Assembly: GCF_900102185.1 (NCBI RefSeq)
Contig: NZ_LT629690.1
Coordinates: 2,046,001 to 2,110,000, forward strand
Source of the DNA: Terriglobus roseus
GTDB lineage: Bacteria; Acidobacteriota; Terriglobia; Terriglobales; Acidobacteriaceae
Length of the DNA stretch: 64,000 nucleotides
Direction: 5' to 3'
Under the pieces are notes generated by a model. It was not told the DNA's origin. It searched no databases and saw only the letters and a program-made list of their open reading frames with translations. This document shows, piece by piece, positions 1 to 8,683 of this stretch; within the stretch, counting starts at the first letter, position 1, and each line of letters opens with the position of its first letter. The position numbers and the translations under genes were made by a program.

Positions 1-3000
1 ATTGCCGAGCCCGGTTGCAACAACCTGTGTACGGGCGGCGCCTGTGCCAATGAAGACCGGGCCGCTGGGCGTGAGAGGAAAGTCTGCCGCGCTGGTTGGT
101 TTGAAGTACTGCAAGCCTGCTCCATTGCGATAGGGCGTGACCTTCAGCATCTTGTCATTGCCATTTGGGCGTTGGCTGTTGACGCCTGGGAACTGGTTAG
201 ATTGCGTAATCGTGAGCGGCAGACCGGTGCGGCCTGTGAAGATGGGACTGATTTCAATGTTGCGCGTGAACCAGGGGCCGCGCGTCTTGTATGAGATAGC
301 TAGGGTGTAGTTGTTCCGCACATCGAAGGCAGAGTTGCTGCGTTCCTGTGTGCGGCGAATGTTCGAGTCAGATGGATACTGCCCTGCATTCAAGCCATTC
401 GCTTGCGAGAAGTTGAAGATACCCGAACCGTCGTCGATGGTGTGCGACCACGTGTACGAGCTTTGCATGGAGAAGCCGCTACCAAAACGCCGACGTGCCG
501 TGACTTGCAGGCTGTTATAGCTGGACGAACCCACGTTGTACGATCCCGGCAACGAGCCCAGGCTCGAAAATTGGCGAGCATTCTGCGTTGCCAATGTGGT
601 GTTCGCATATGCCACGGCTGTGGCTTGGTTGAATGCGGGGAGATTGTCATTGAGATAGAGCGGCAAGTGAACGGCATGACTGCCGACGTAGCCGATTTCG
701 ATGACTGTGCCAGCCCCAATAGATTGCTGAACGCTGGCATTCCACTGCTGGTTGAGGCTCAGAGGATTGATGCTCTGATAGCTGATACCAGGAGAGAACG
801 GACTGGATGGTGTTGCGGATGCTAGTGCCGCTGCCGGATTATTCAGGTCCTGCACACCGATAAGCGGCATGCCTTGGTTGAGCGTGAAGGGCTGCGCCAC
901 GCGTGTGCCAAGGTTATTGAAGTTGACCGGCACGTCATAGCCAGGGAACGAAACCTGGCCACCAAGATTGGACATGATCTGTCCGTAGAAGGTGCCAAAG
1001 CCTGCGCGCATCACCATCTTGTTGTTAGGCGCGAAAGACAGACCGATGCGTGGTGAGAAGTTCAGCTTGGCCGCGTCGATATTGAGCGTGCGAGAAGCGT
1101 TCTTGTTCGCCACCAGAAGGACGCCCGTCCGGTTGTCAAAGCGGCTGTAACGATCAGTGGCGATATACATGGGCGACTCATAGTCGTAGCGGAGGCCGAT
1201 GTTCGCGGTGAGCTTAGGAGTGATACGGTAGTCGTCCTGAATGTAGACGCCGATGTTGAAATTGCGACGACCGAGTAGCGGCTGCGGTATGGCGTAGCTT
1301 GAAGTTTTAACGGAACCCAGCAGGAAGTCTGCCAGAGCATTCGTAGCTTTGCCGCCAGACCCGGTAATGTCTGTGACGGCACCAGTGAAGCTATAGGACC
1401 CCTGGAAGGACGAACCGGTATTGAAGACGTTCACCTGGTCCTTACGCAGGAGGGCGCCAACCTTAAACGTATGCGGACCGATCACCTTGGTGACAGAGCC
1501 ATAGGGTGTGAACGTGTTGCTGTAGGTCTGGCTGGTCGATCCGTTGGTTGCTCCAAAGGTACTGTAACTGGAGATGTTGATGGCGGGCGTTTCCTTGTAG
1601 GAATAGCGCTGAATGCCTACCGTCTGTGACGGATCAGTCCCCAAGCTGGGAGCGGTACGTTCTTCCACCCAGCGGTTGAAGCCAAAACGAACGTCCACCA
1701 CGGTGGTCGGATTCACAGTGACTGTGCCACCCACAACGGCCTGCCATCCTTGATCGCAGTTGCAACCGGGAGCAGTAGCCAGGATGGGGTTATTGAAAGC
1801 CTGTTGCGCAATGGTCGCTGCGATCCAGCGGTTCACACTTCCCAACAGACGGATGTTGTCACCAATGGCATGATCAATGCGGCCTGAATAACGTGGAGCC
1901 GTATAGGGTGGCGAGTTCTGGAAGGTGTAATTGTTCGTGTAGCGGTTACTCACACTGTCAAAAGTGCCGGTCGTATTCGGTAACGGCAGCAGAGCCATGT
2001 ATGCAGCCGCGGTCTTGTCGATGCGACCCGCCGGGATCTTGTTTCCAGCAAACGGCAGGTTGGTAAGCGGGTCGTAGACGATGACAGGCGACGCGGAGAA
2101 ATCACCGGAACGGAAAGCTGCACTTGGCACACTCTGCGTTTGCGAAGCGGCTGCACGCTGCAAAGTCTGGTCGTAGTTCAGGTAGAAGAACGTCTTCTCT
2201 TTGCCGTTGTAGACCTTGGGGATCCAGACAGGACCGCTAAGCACAACACCGAACTGGTTGTAGTTGTTGGCAGGACGCTTTTGTACGGGCGTCTGCAGCT
2301 TGTTACCAAAAGTGTTGGCGTTCAGGACGGCGTTGCGGAAGAGTTCGTACACACCCACATGGAATTTGCTGGAACCGCTGCGGGTCAGCATGGTGACCAC
2401 ACCGCCGGAGGTGCGGCCGTATTCCGCTGGAGCGTTCGAGGTGATGACGCGAAACTCGCCGATCATGTCCGGTGAGGGCAGACGGCTGATCTGACCGGTG
2501 ACCCCTTCGACGACCGAGTTGCCGTCGAGCAGCGTTTCGGAGTTGAGGGTACGGCTGCCGTTAATGGACAACTGAGCGGAGTTCACGTTGGTGGCATTGC
2601 CACCATGCACTACTCCGGGCGCCAATGCGATGAGGTTGGTGATCTCGCGATTTGGCAGAGGAAGGTTCTGGACGTCGCTGGGGCTGATGAGGGTGGAGAT
2701 CGTCGCGTCGCTGCGATTTAGCTCCTCTGCCTTGGTGGTCACGATGACCGTCTCTCCGACATTGCCAAGAGCGAGGGTGATGGGCAGGTCAACGCGCGAG
2801 GCGACGGAAAGCTGTACCTGGGTCTCGGTGCGCTGGAAACCGGGTGCTTCCACTGAGAGCGTGTACGTTCCAGGAGGTAGTTGGAGAGCGTTGTAGACGC
2901 CGCGTTCGTCACTGGTGGCGTGGGCGACCTCTGCCTTAGTAGCGGGATTGGTCAGGGTCAGCTTTGCGCCTGGGATGACGGCGCCGGTTGGATCACTCAC

Positions 3001-3096
3001 AGTGCCGGAAAGCCGGGCGGAGGTGTCCTGCGCAACTAGAGTAGCGGCAGGTAAAACAAGAACGGCGGCAATGGCCAGATGCCGGGAACGAAACAT
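1..3096 (-). CDS. TonB-dependent receptor, Oar-like (partial, C-terminus cut by window edge)
   Basis: Outer-membrane receptor that would import a large ligand, probably a glycan or oligosaccharide, with energy from TonB. Reading frame is open from the ATG at 3096 to the window edge (1032 codons), so the end of the barrel is missing. Residues 1-22 are a signal peptide ending in LVAQ; about 25-105 form a carboxypeptidase-regulatory-like beta-sandwich (LSGTVSDPTGAVIPGAKL); then a plug domain (NGSRTLNSETLLDG, EYGRTSGGVVTMLTRSG) and a long beta-barrel rich in Tyr/Asn. A good ribosome site AAGGAG lies 8 nt before the ATG (3105-3110). This architecture is the SusC-like class typical of Acidobacteria. 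It is divergent from a winged-helix regulator gene. Substrate cannot be told from sequence. Confidence 0.93.
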   Translation of the reverse strand, partial: MFRSRHLAIAAVLVLPAATLVAQDTSARLSGTVSDPTGAVIPGAKLTLTNPATKAEVAHATSDERGVYNALQLPPGTYTLSVEAPGFQRTETQVQLSVASRVDLPITLALGNVGETVIVTTKAEELNRSDATISTLISPSDVQNLPLPNREITNLIALAPGVVHGGNATNVNSAQLSINGSRTLNSETLLDGNSVVEGVTGQISRLPSPDMIGEFRVITSNAPAEYGRTSGGVVTMLTRSGSSKFHVGVYELFRNAVLNANTFGNKLQTPVQKRPANNYNQFGVVLSGPVWIPKVYNGKEKTFFYLNYDQTLQRAAASQTQSVPSAAFRSGDFSASPVIVYDPLTNLPFAGNKIPAGRIDKTAAAYMALLPLPNTTGTFDSVSNRYTNNYTFQNSPPYTAPRYSGRIDHAIGDNIRLLGSVNRWIAATIAQQAFNNPILATAPGCNCDQGWQAVVGGTVTVNPTTVVDVRFGFNRWVEERTAPSLGTDPSQTVGIQRYSYKETPAINISSYSTFGATNGSTSQTYSNTFTPYGSVTKVIGPHTFKVGALLRKDQVNVFNTGSSFQGSYSFTGAVTDITGSGGKATNALADFLLGSVKTSSYAIPQPLLGRRNFNIGVYIQDDYRITPKLTANIGLRYDYESPMYIATDRYSRFDNRTGVLLVANKNASRTLNIDAAKLNFSPRIGLSFAPNNKMVMRAGFGTFYGQIMSNLGGQVSFPGYDVPVNFNNLGTRVAQPFTLNQGMPLIGVQDLNNPAAALASATPSSPFSPGISYQSINPLSLNQQWNASVQQSIGAGTVIEIGYVGSHAVHLPLYLNDNLPAFNQATAVAYANTTLATQNARQFSSLGSLPGSYNVGSSSYNSLQVTARRRFGSGFSMQSSYTWSHTIDDGSGIFNFSQANGLNAGQYPSDSNIRRTQERSNSAFDVRNNYTLAISYKTRGPWFTRNIEISPIFTGRTGLPLTITQSNQFPGVNSQRPNGNDKMLKVTPYRNGAGLQYFKPTSAADFPLTPSGPVFIGTGAARTQVVATGLGN

Positions 3097-3225
3097 AACA
3101 AGGACTCCTTTGTTGTTCCTCGCCCGCTTCTGGATCGTGGTTTGGCTTCGATGGCAGGGCTGTTTTCGGAACAATCGATACAGTCGTTATGGCCGCTAAC
3201 CGTTGCCAAGTGCTTAGCCCAGAAA

Positions 3226-3246
3226 ACATTGTTAAGACATTGTTAA
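3226..3246. promoter_or_regulatory. Tandem 10-bp direct repeat with 11-bp period, candidate regulator site
   Basis: The sequence ACATTGTTAA occurs at 3226-3235 and again at 3237-3246, exactly one helical turn apart, in the 289-bp space between the divergent receptor and regulator genes. OmpR/PhoB/CadC-type winged-helix domains are known to bind direct repeats with this spacing, and the neighbouring gene encodes such a domain, so an operator for that protein is a reasonable inference. No clear -35/-10 pair was identified around it. Confidence 0.4.
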
Positions 3247-3385
3247 ATATTGATAGAGAAGCACTTACATTGGATGATCAACTGAGCAAAGCACGGTTTC
3301 GGGCCGCAAATCGATAAGCCCCGCTTGCGACTGTAGGTGCGGTTTTTGTACCGTTGGCTAGCAACCGAAAGTGTTTTGAAGAAGT

Positions 3386-4726
3386 ATGGCGACCGTCCTT
3401 CCCCCCATTCGTGAAAACAACGACGTCCCGGCGCCCGCCGCAAGCGTGCCTGCGCACGGCAGCGAGCATCTGCCGTTGGTGGAGAGGATTGCCAATAGTG
3501 AGCCGTTCCAAAAGTCGAGCCGATTGCCTGTACTGCTTCGTTATCTGGCCACTTGTACCCTGCAAGGTGATCGTGCAGGACTGACCGAACAGGCCATTGG
3601 GCGCGCTGTATTCGAAAAGACCGCCGACTTTAGCCCGACGGAGGACAGCTCCGTCCGGGTGTACGTAAGGCAATTGCGGCTGCGACTCTACGAGTACTTC
3701 CAATCCGCCGGAGCCGACGAGCGCACCATCATCGAGATTCCTAAGGGTGGTTATGCATTGGCATTCCAGCCGAGGCATGTGCTGTCTTCGGATGCTGGAG
3801 CAGATCCGACGCCAACTACCACCTCTGCCCCCGCTGCTTTGGAGCAGGCAACCGGAAAGCAAACACTATCAACATGGTTTCCATGGGCCGTGGTTGCGGT
3901 CATGGCTCTCGTTGCGATTGCAGGATGGACGCGATGGTATCGTTCCGCATCGGTCGCGTTGCCGCCTTGGCCGCTGAACGAGGTGGTGGATCGGCAGCGA
4001 CCGACCACTGTCGTGCTGGCCGATGTCAGCTATGTGCTGCGCCTACTCGGGGATCGGCAGGTCACGTTGGATGAGTATGTCGACCACAAGTACACCAAGG
4101 GGCTGATCCCAGAGAATGCTTCCCGTGGGGAGTTAAGCCTGTTCCACTACCTACAGGACTCGCAGATCACGTCCATGACGGACGCACGTGCCGCCTCAGT
4201 CCTGACCCTGCTTGCCGGATCGCTGCATGACAAGTTGGTATTTCGCTCTGCTAAGGAAGTAAACGGCGAGACGATGCTGACTGGAAACTTCATCATCGTG
4301 GGCGCCAAGAACTCGAACCCCTGGGTGGAACTATACGAACCGAAGATGAACTTTCGCTTCATCGAAAGTGGCCCTCACGGATCCAGGTACATTGACAATC
4401 GTGTGCCAAGACCGGGCGAACAGGCGTTCTACGCTGTGCATGAACCTACTGGGTACTCCGGCGAAGACTATGCCACCATTTCCGTCATGCCAAGTGTGAC
4501 CGACCAAGGCTCCACTTTGCTGGTACAAGGTCTTCGACGCGAAGGCACCGAAGCAGCGATCCAGTTCCTGAACAGTGCAAGTCGTCGTGATTCCCTGGCG
4601 ACAAAACTCCGTGCGGCAAACGGGGGAAGACTTCCAAAGTATTTCGAAGCCTTGATCCAATCACATGCAGTCGCAGGTTCCGCCACTTCGATCGACTGTA
4701 TAGCCGTTCATCCGCTGCACCCATAA
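3386..4726 (+). CDS. Membrane-anchored winged-helix transcriptional regulator
   Basis: One-component regulator predicted to bind DNA in the cytoplasm and sense something outside the membrane. Residues about 28-125 match the OmpR/CadC-like winged-helix domain common in Acidobacteria: a 'RLPVLLRYL' helix, 'LTEQAIGRAVFEKTADFSPTE', the recognition part 'SSVRVYVRQLRLRLYEYF', and a wing ending in 'IEIPKGGYAL'. A linker of Thr/Ala is followed by one transmembrane helix at about 162-181 (WAVVAVMALVAIAGW). The 265-residue C-terminal part is extracytoplasmic and not a family I recognise. The ATG follows a GAAGAAG ribosome site. It is divergent from the TonB receptor gene and likely regulates it. Confidence 0.8.
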   Translation: MATVLPPIRENNDVPAPAASVPAHGSEHLPLVERIANSEPFQKSSRLPVLLRYLATCTLQGDRAGLTEQAIGRAVFEKTADFSPTEDSSVRVYVRQLRLRLYEYFQSAGADERTIIEIPKGGYALAFQPRHVLSSDAGADPTPTTTSAPAALEQATGKQTLSTWFPWAVVAVMALVAIAGWTRWYRSASVALPPWPLNEVVDRQRPTTVVLADVSYVLRLLGDRQVTLDEYVDHKYTKGLIPENASRGELSLFHYLQDSQITSMTDARAASVLTLLAGSLHDKLVFRSAKEVNGETMLTGNFIIVGAKNSNPWVELYEPKMNFRFIESGPHGSRYIDNRVPRPGEQAFYAVHEPTGYSGEDYATISVMPSVTDQGSTLLVQGLRREGTEAAIQFLNSASRRDSLATKLRAANGGRLPKYFEALIQSHAVAGSATSIDCIAVHPLHP

Positions 4727-5311
4727 CGCCTCGCGGACGTCCATATAGGCGGGATAGACGGGCCGCCGTCTGTGAATATTCGCTGGACTCAAGGGATACT
4801 TGCGCACTTCCCACCTGGTGGAACTCGTTATCGCTTGATTGCCGATAGCGATACTTCGGCATCTGGTGGTATCGGAGTGCATAGCAATCCTACGTTGGAA
4901 GGCTTGGCCGCCATCGTTAGACCACCTGCTTCCGCCCCTACAATCAATAACATCAGTCTTCAGAATTCGCTTCCGTCAATGTGAGACCACGAGGTTGAAT
5001 CTGAAGAAGACTATCTTTGCTAACATACGGCGAACATAGCGGGTGCTATACGGAAGAACGTGTGGAAGTGCACGAATCCGGATTCCGAAAATGCACGCTG
5101 AGTCAGTCTCATTGCCGCCAACCTAATACGCCCCTCAAAGTAGCTGTGCAACCTTACCGACCAAGATGGCACGGTGAACGTGCAAAACATGGCTTCGAGA
5201 GTAGTTGCCTAACGTTTTCGAATCATGTACGACTCACCCAAAGCAAATGCCACAAGGCAAAAGATCAGTATGCCATCTCTGGCTTAGTCGATAGGCAACG
5301 CGACTCGACGA
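4727..5311. other. Gene-poor stretch, no supported gene
   Basis: About 580 bp after the regulator. Several short open frames exist on both strands (for example 4772-4984 plus), but none shows a recognisable domain, a good ribosome site or biased composition. The base composition is lower in GC than the flanking genes. I see no RNA gene or repeat here. Confidence 0.4.
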
Positions 5312-5545
5312 TTGACGAGAAAAACTATCCTATGCGTTTTTCTGGTGGCAGTGTTTGGAATCACTTCGTGCACAAGTCTTGGAGAGTTTTCTCTCCAAAG
5401 CTCCAAAGTGTATCCAAATGAGGTTTCAACCACTCGCATGCAAACGCATAGTGAGCCTACATCCATCAACAGCAAGGTTCTGCAAGAGCAGCTTCGCGTT
5501 GGCAAAGGCTCGGGCATATTGCCCGATTGGAAGACTGTTGGTTAG
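5312..5545 (+). CDS. Possible small lipoprotein (low confidence)
   Basis: A 77-residue frame with a TTG start. Its N-terminus has a basic start (MTRK), a hydrophobic run (ILCVFLVAVFG) and then ITSC, which fits a lipobox with Cys20 as the lipidated residue. The remaining 57 residues are hydrophilic and match nothing I know. There is no convincing ribosome site before the TTG and no partner gene nearby, so it could be chance. If real, it would be a small secreted lipoprotein between the regulator and the P450 operon. Confidence 0.3.
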   Translation: MTRKTILCVFLVAVFGITSCTSLGEFSLQSSKVYPNEVSTTRMQTHSEPTSINSKVLQEQLRVGKGSGILPDWKTVG

Positions 5546-5779
5546 CGTATGCGAATAGCATCCAGCCACACCAGGTTCTCTTCTGAAACCGCTGGTGCTC
5601 TCATATGCCCTACAACGAGGCATCGCAATGATTCGACCAACCAAGTGCATCTATCTTAATTGGGAATCTAGCTACGTAGAAGCAACTCAGCTAAAGATTT
5701 AATCCTGTTATAGCGGGCAGTTTAGAGCTAGCCTAAAAGGAAAATCCTATGCTTACAGAAGCAAAGCTCGATGCATGGC

Positions 5780-7153
5780 TTAAGCAACGCATGTCGCGGG
5801 TTCAGTAATTCCGTTAAAGCTCATGCGAATACCATGCTTCGGGCGCAGGATCACCATGGCGCGCGGCTCGATAGTCTGGCCCGGAGGTACCTCGAAATCG
5901 TACTTCGTAAGAAGCTCTTTGAGGATCATGAGGATTTGCAGCATGGCGTAGTGCAAGCCAATGCAGCCACGGGGCCCGCCGCCGAACGGGAAGTACGTGA
6001 AGGGCGTTCGCAGCTTGTCGCTGCCTTTGACGAACCGTTCCGCATCGAACTCCTCTGGCTTCTGCCAGTGGGCAGAAGCATGATGTGCACCATAGACGTA
6101 CACGATGACAGTCGATCCGGCCGGAATCACTGTGTCTCCCACGCGGTCGTCAGCCACTGCAATGCGATCAATCATCCAGAACGGAGGGTAGAGACGCAAG
6201 GACTCCTGAACGACCTGCGTAGAGTATTCGAGCTTCGGCACATCTCCATGACTCACCTGACGATCACCAAGGACGGAATCAAACTCCTGCCTCATTTGTT
6301 CCAGGACATCTGGCCGTGAACTCAGTAGATACAACAACCATGACAATGAGTTGGACGATGTCTCATGACCGGCGACGAGTAGCTGCATGCTCTCGCTAAG
6401 GATGAGTTCGTCACTCATTCCTTCACCGTCGGTATAACGAGCATCCATCAAGGTCTGCAGCAGGTCGTCACTGGGTGGTTCATCGCGACGCTTTTTGATG
6501 TAGCTCATCAGAACAGCGTCAGCACGAACGCGCATCTCCTCGTGCTTGCGTAGTTCCCCCGACACCTCGAACCACGGATTCAGATACGGCTGCAGCGTCT
6601 GCTTAACGATGAATTCCTGAACGGTGCAGATGGTATCGCTGACAAGGGAAATATCCTCCGCTTTCAGACGCGCTCCAAACAACGAACGCGCAACCATCGA
6701 GAAGGTAATCTCCATCATGTGCGGATAAATATCAACCGGGCCCTTCTGAATGTGGCTGTCGAAGATCCGCAGCGAATCGGTCAGCGAGTCCTGCATGATG
6801 GTGGAGAGCGCATCGAGTTGCTTCGGAGAAAAGCCCTTCTGAATAAGGCGGCGCTGAGTCTTCCAGGCCTCGCCGTGCGTGGTCAGCAATCCCTTACCCA
6901 GAAAATGCCCCATCCGCTTTACCTGAATGTCTGACTTCTCATAGTTCTCATGGTTCGTCTTCAGCACGTGCTGAACAATCGCGGGATCGATAGTCACGAT
7001 CGCCTCTTTCAGGCCTCCTAAATAGAACCGGAAGGTATCCCCAAGAGTGTCGTGATACTTGCTCAGAATCTGAAGCGGATTCTGAAACATAGCGCGAGAA
7101 TCCGCGAAGGAGCGAAACCGGGAAACAGCAGGAATAGATGTCGGTGTGTTCAT
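5780..7153 (-). CDS. Cytochrome P450
   Basis: Heme monooxygenase of 457 aa, soluble bacterial type, with no membrane anchor. The I-helix oxygen-activation motif AGHETSS is at about 261-267, the K-helix ExxR at E317/R320 (ESLRLYPP), and the heme-binding loop FPFGGGPRGCIG carries the proximal ligand Cys397. It starts 8 bp after the stop of the upstream desaturase gene, so the two are co-transcribed, and it lies in a locus with a fatty acyl-AMP ligase/thioester reductase. A fatty acyl chain is therefore the most likely substrate (hydroxylation or further oxidation), as an inference. Redox partners are not encoded next to it. Confidence 0.95.
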   Translation of the reverse strand: MNTPTSIPAVSRFRSFADSRAMFQNPLQILSKYHDTLGDTFRFYLGGLKEAIVTIDPAIVQHVLKTNHENYEKSDIQVKRMGHFLGKGLLTTHGEAWKTQRRLIQKGFSPKQLDALSTIMQDSLTDSLRIFDSHIQKGPVDIYPHMMEITFSMVARSLFGARLKAEDISLVSDTICTVQEFIVKQTLQPYLNPWFEVSGELRKHEEMRVRADAVLMSYIKKRRDEPPSDDLLQTLMDARYTDGEGMSDELILSESMQLLVAGHETSSNSLSWLLYLLSSRPDVLEQMRQEFDSVLGDRQVSHGDVPKLEYSTQVVQESLRLYPPFWMIDRIAVADDRVGDTVIPAGSTVIVYVYGAHHASAHWQKPEEFDAERFVKGSDKLRTPFTYFPFGGGPRGCIGLHYAMLQILMILKELLTKYDFEVPPGQTIEPRAMVILRPKHGIRMSFNGITEPATCVA

Positions 7154-7161
7154 ATGCAGAA

Positions 7162-8295
7162 TCAGTTCTCAGTTCCCAATTGCTTCAAAAGAGTCAGGTG
7201 ATACCAAATGGCACGCCACATCGTGGGATGCTGCCGGTACGGGACACCGAATTCTTCGGCCGTTTCTTTAATAATCCTGGTCAGCGGCGCGTAGTGGGTA
7301 TGGCACACATATGGGCAAAGATGATGTGCGACATGGTGATTGAGTCCGCCGACAAGCCAGCCAACCATCGGATTCTCCGTCGCATAGTCAGCCGTCGTGG
7401 CGAACACGTGATACACGCCATTCTCAAATTCGCCACGATCCAACGGAAAGTAGGTGTCCTCAATGATATGGGTCGTCTGAAAGACCAGCACCACACTGAT
7501 GCCGACGACCAGATGCACCATGAAGAACGCTGCCACAACCAGTAGAACGGGCTCCTGCATCACCAAAATGGGCAGCACCAGCATGTAAGTCAGATAGAAC
7601 GCTTTACCTGAGAACAGGATGACGTACTCGCGGACAGGATGCTTCGTACGCGTGAGGTAATCATGGGCCGGGAAGAAGAAGCTTTGGAAATCGCGGACAA
7701 ACACATATTCCAGCGAAAACAGAGCATAAAGGAACAACGCATAGATGTGCTGGAACCGGTGCAGGGCTGTGCGCGGATCATGCGGCGTAAAACGGAATAG
7801 GCCACGCCCTTCGATCGCATCGTCTTCGCCGTGAAGGTTGATGCAAGAGTGGTGGCCGCGATGGTGGAGGATGCGCCACATGTACGAGCTAATGCCGCAC
7901 AAGTCGAAGACATAGTTTAGGGTCTTGTTGACCGCCGGACGAGTCGAAATCGCATTGTGGTTGCTGTCGTGGGCAATATTCAGCAAAAGAAACGTCTGGG
8001 CAAGTCCGCCAAGAACGTAAAGGGATAGGAATTTCCAAGAACCTGGTCGGTGTATGTACAGCGTGATCCAGCTTGCAGCTAACACCGCCATTCCTAGGGC
8101 GATCTTGCCCCACATGGTGCTGTCAGCCTTTGGAGACACTTTTGCTTCAGCGAAAAAATTATTCAGGCGGTAGCGCAGCACCTTAGGAAAGGTCGCCATT
8201 CCGGCCGTTTCAGTCGCGAATGCTGCCTGGCTCTCTGCCGGAACAAGGTCTGCAGGCTCAGGCACTACAGCGACCACCGATTGTGTTGCGCACAT
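7162..8295 (-). CDS. Membrane fatty-acid desaturase, di-iron
   Basis: Integral-membrane non-heme di-iron desaturase or related acetylenase/hydroxylase, 377 aa. The three histidine boxes are present: HDSNH at 109-113, HHRGHH at 144-149 and HHVAHH at 320-325, with hydrophobic segments at about 66-108 and 215-265. The C-terminal box order resembles linoleoyl-CoA-type desaturases. The gene is first in a two-gene operon with the P450 and divergent from the acyl-AMP ligase/carrier/reductase gene, so an acyl chain loaded on that carrier protein is a plausible substrate. The double- or triple-bond position cannot be predicted from the sequence. Confidence 0.93.
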   Translation of the reverse strand: MCATQSVVAVVPEPADLVPAESQAAFATETAGMATFPKVLRYRLNNFFAEAKVSPKADSTMWGKIALGMAVLAASWITLYIHRPGSWKFLSLYVLGGLAQTFLLLNIAHDSNHNAISTRPAVNKTLNYVFDLCGISSYMWRILHHRGHHSCINLHGEDDAIEGRGLFRFTPHDPRTALHRFQHIYALFLYALFSLEYVFVRDFQSFFFPAHDYLTRTKHPVREYVILFSGKAFYLTYMLVLPILVMQEPVLLVVAAFFMVHLVVGISVVLVFQTTHIIEDTYFPLDRGEFENGVYHVFATTADYATENPMVGWLVGGLNHHVAHHLCPYVCHTHYAPLTRIIKETAEEFGVPYRQHPTMWRAIWYHLTLLKQLGTEN

Positions 8296-8683
8296 CTCGG
8301 GGCGCCTCCGTCCGAAGTCTCAGTTCCCACTAAGAGCGATTGTAGAGGCACATCCCCAGACAAGCCAGACGGCAAAACGTGTGTATCTATGTAAACTTGC
8401 TTTGCTACCATAACGTCGATTGAACTGTTCTGAACCTAGTCTCCGTTCTGCTCATATGCGCTCAGTTGAGCTGCGCGTCCAATTCCACACCCGCAGTACT
8501 GGCAGAAACCACTGGCTGCCTGCAGGTGAAATGGCGTGCATGCTGAAGAAAATGAACGCGTATAGTCACAGTCGTCCTCTATGTTCCGTCCGCAAGTTTG
8601 CGAAGCAGTTGCATTCACCCCGCTTCTGGCGAGGGAAGTTTCGTTCTACAAATTTTCGTTTCGTCGTTTTGGGAGATTGCTGA
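8296..8683. promoter_or_regulatory. Divergent promoter region of the lipid locus
   Basis: 388 bp between the desaturase/P450 operon (minus) and the acyl-AMP ligase gene (plus). It should hold both promoters. A TATAGT hexamer lies near 8563 on the plus strand, but no good -35 sits 17 bp before it. No obvious dyad symmetry or gene was found. Confidence 0.4.

Noticed and set aside
4772-4984. 70-residue plus-strand frame after the winged-helix regulator
   Set aside because: Protein-like in parts but with no start context, domain or neighbour support.
5749-5808. 19-residue frame after AAAGGAAAA near the end of the P450 gene
   Set aside because: Has a fair ribosome site but is too short to support, and overlaps the P450 3' end; may be the stub of a deleted gene.
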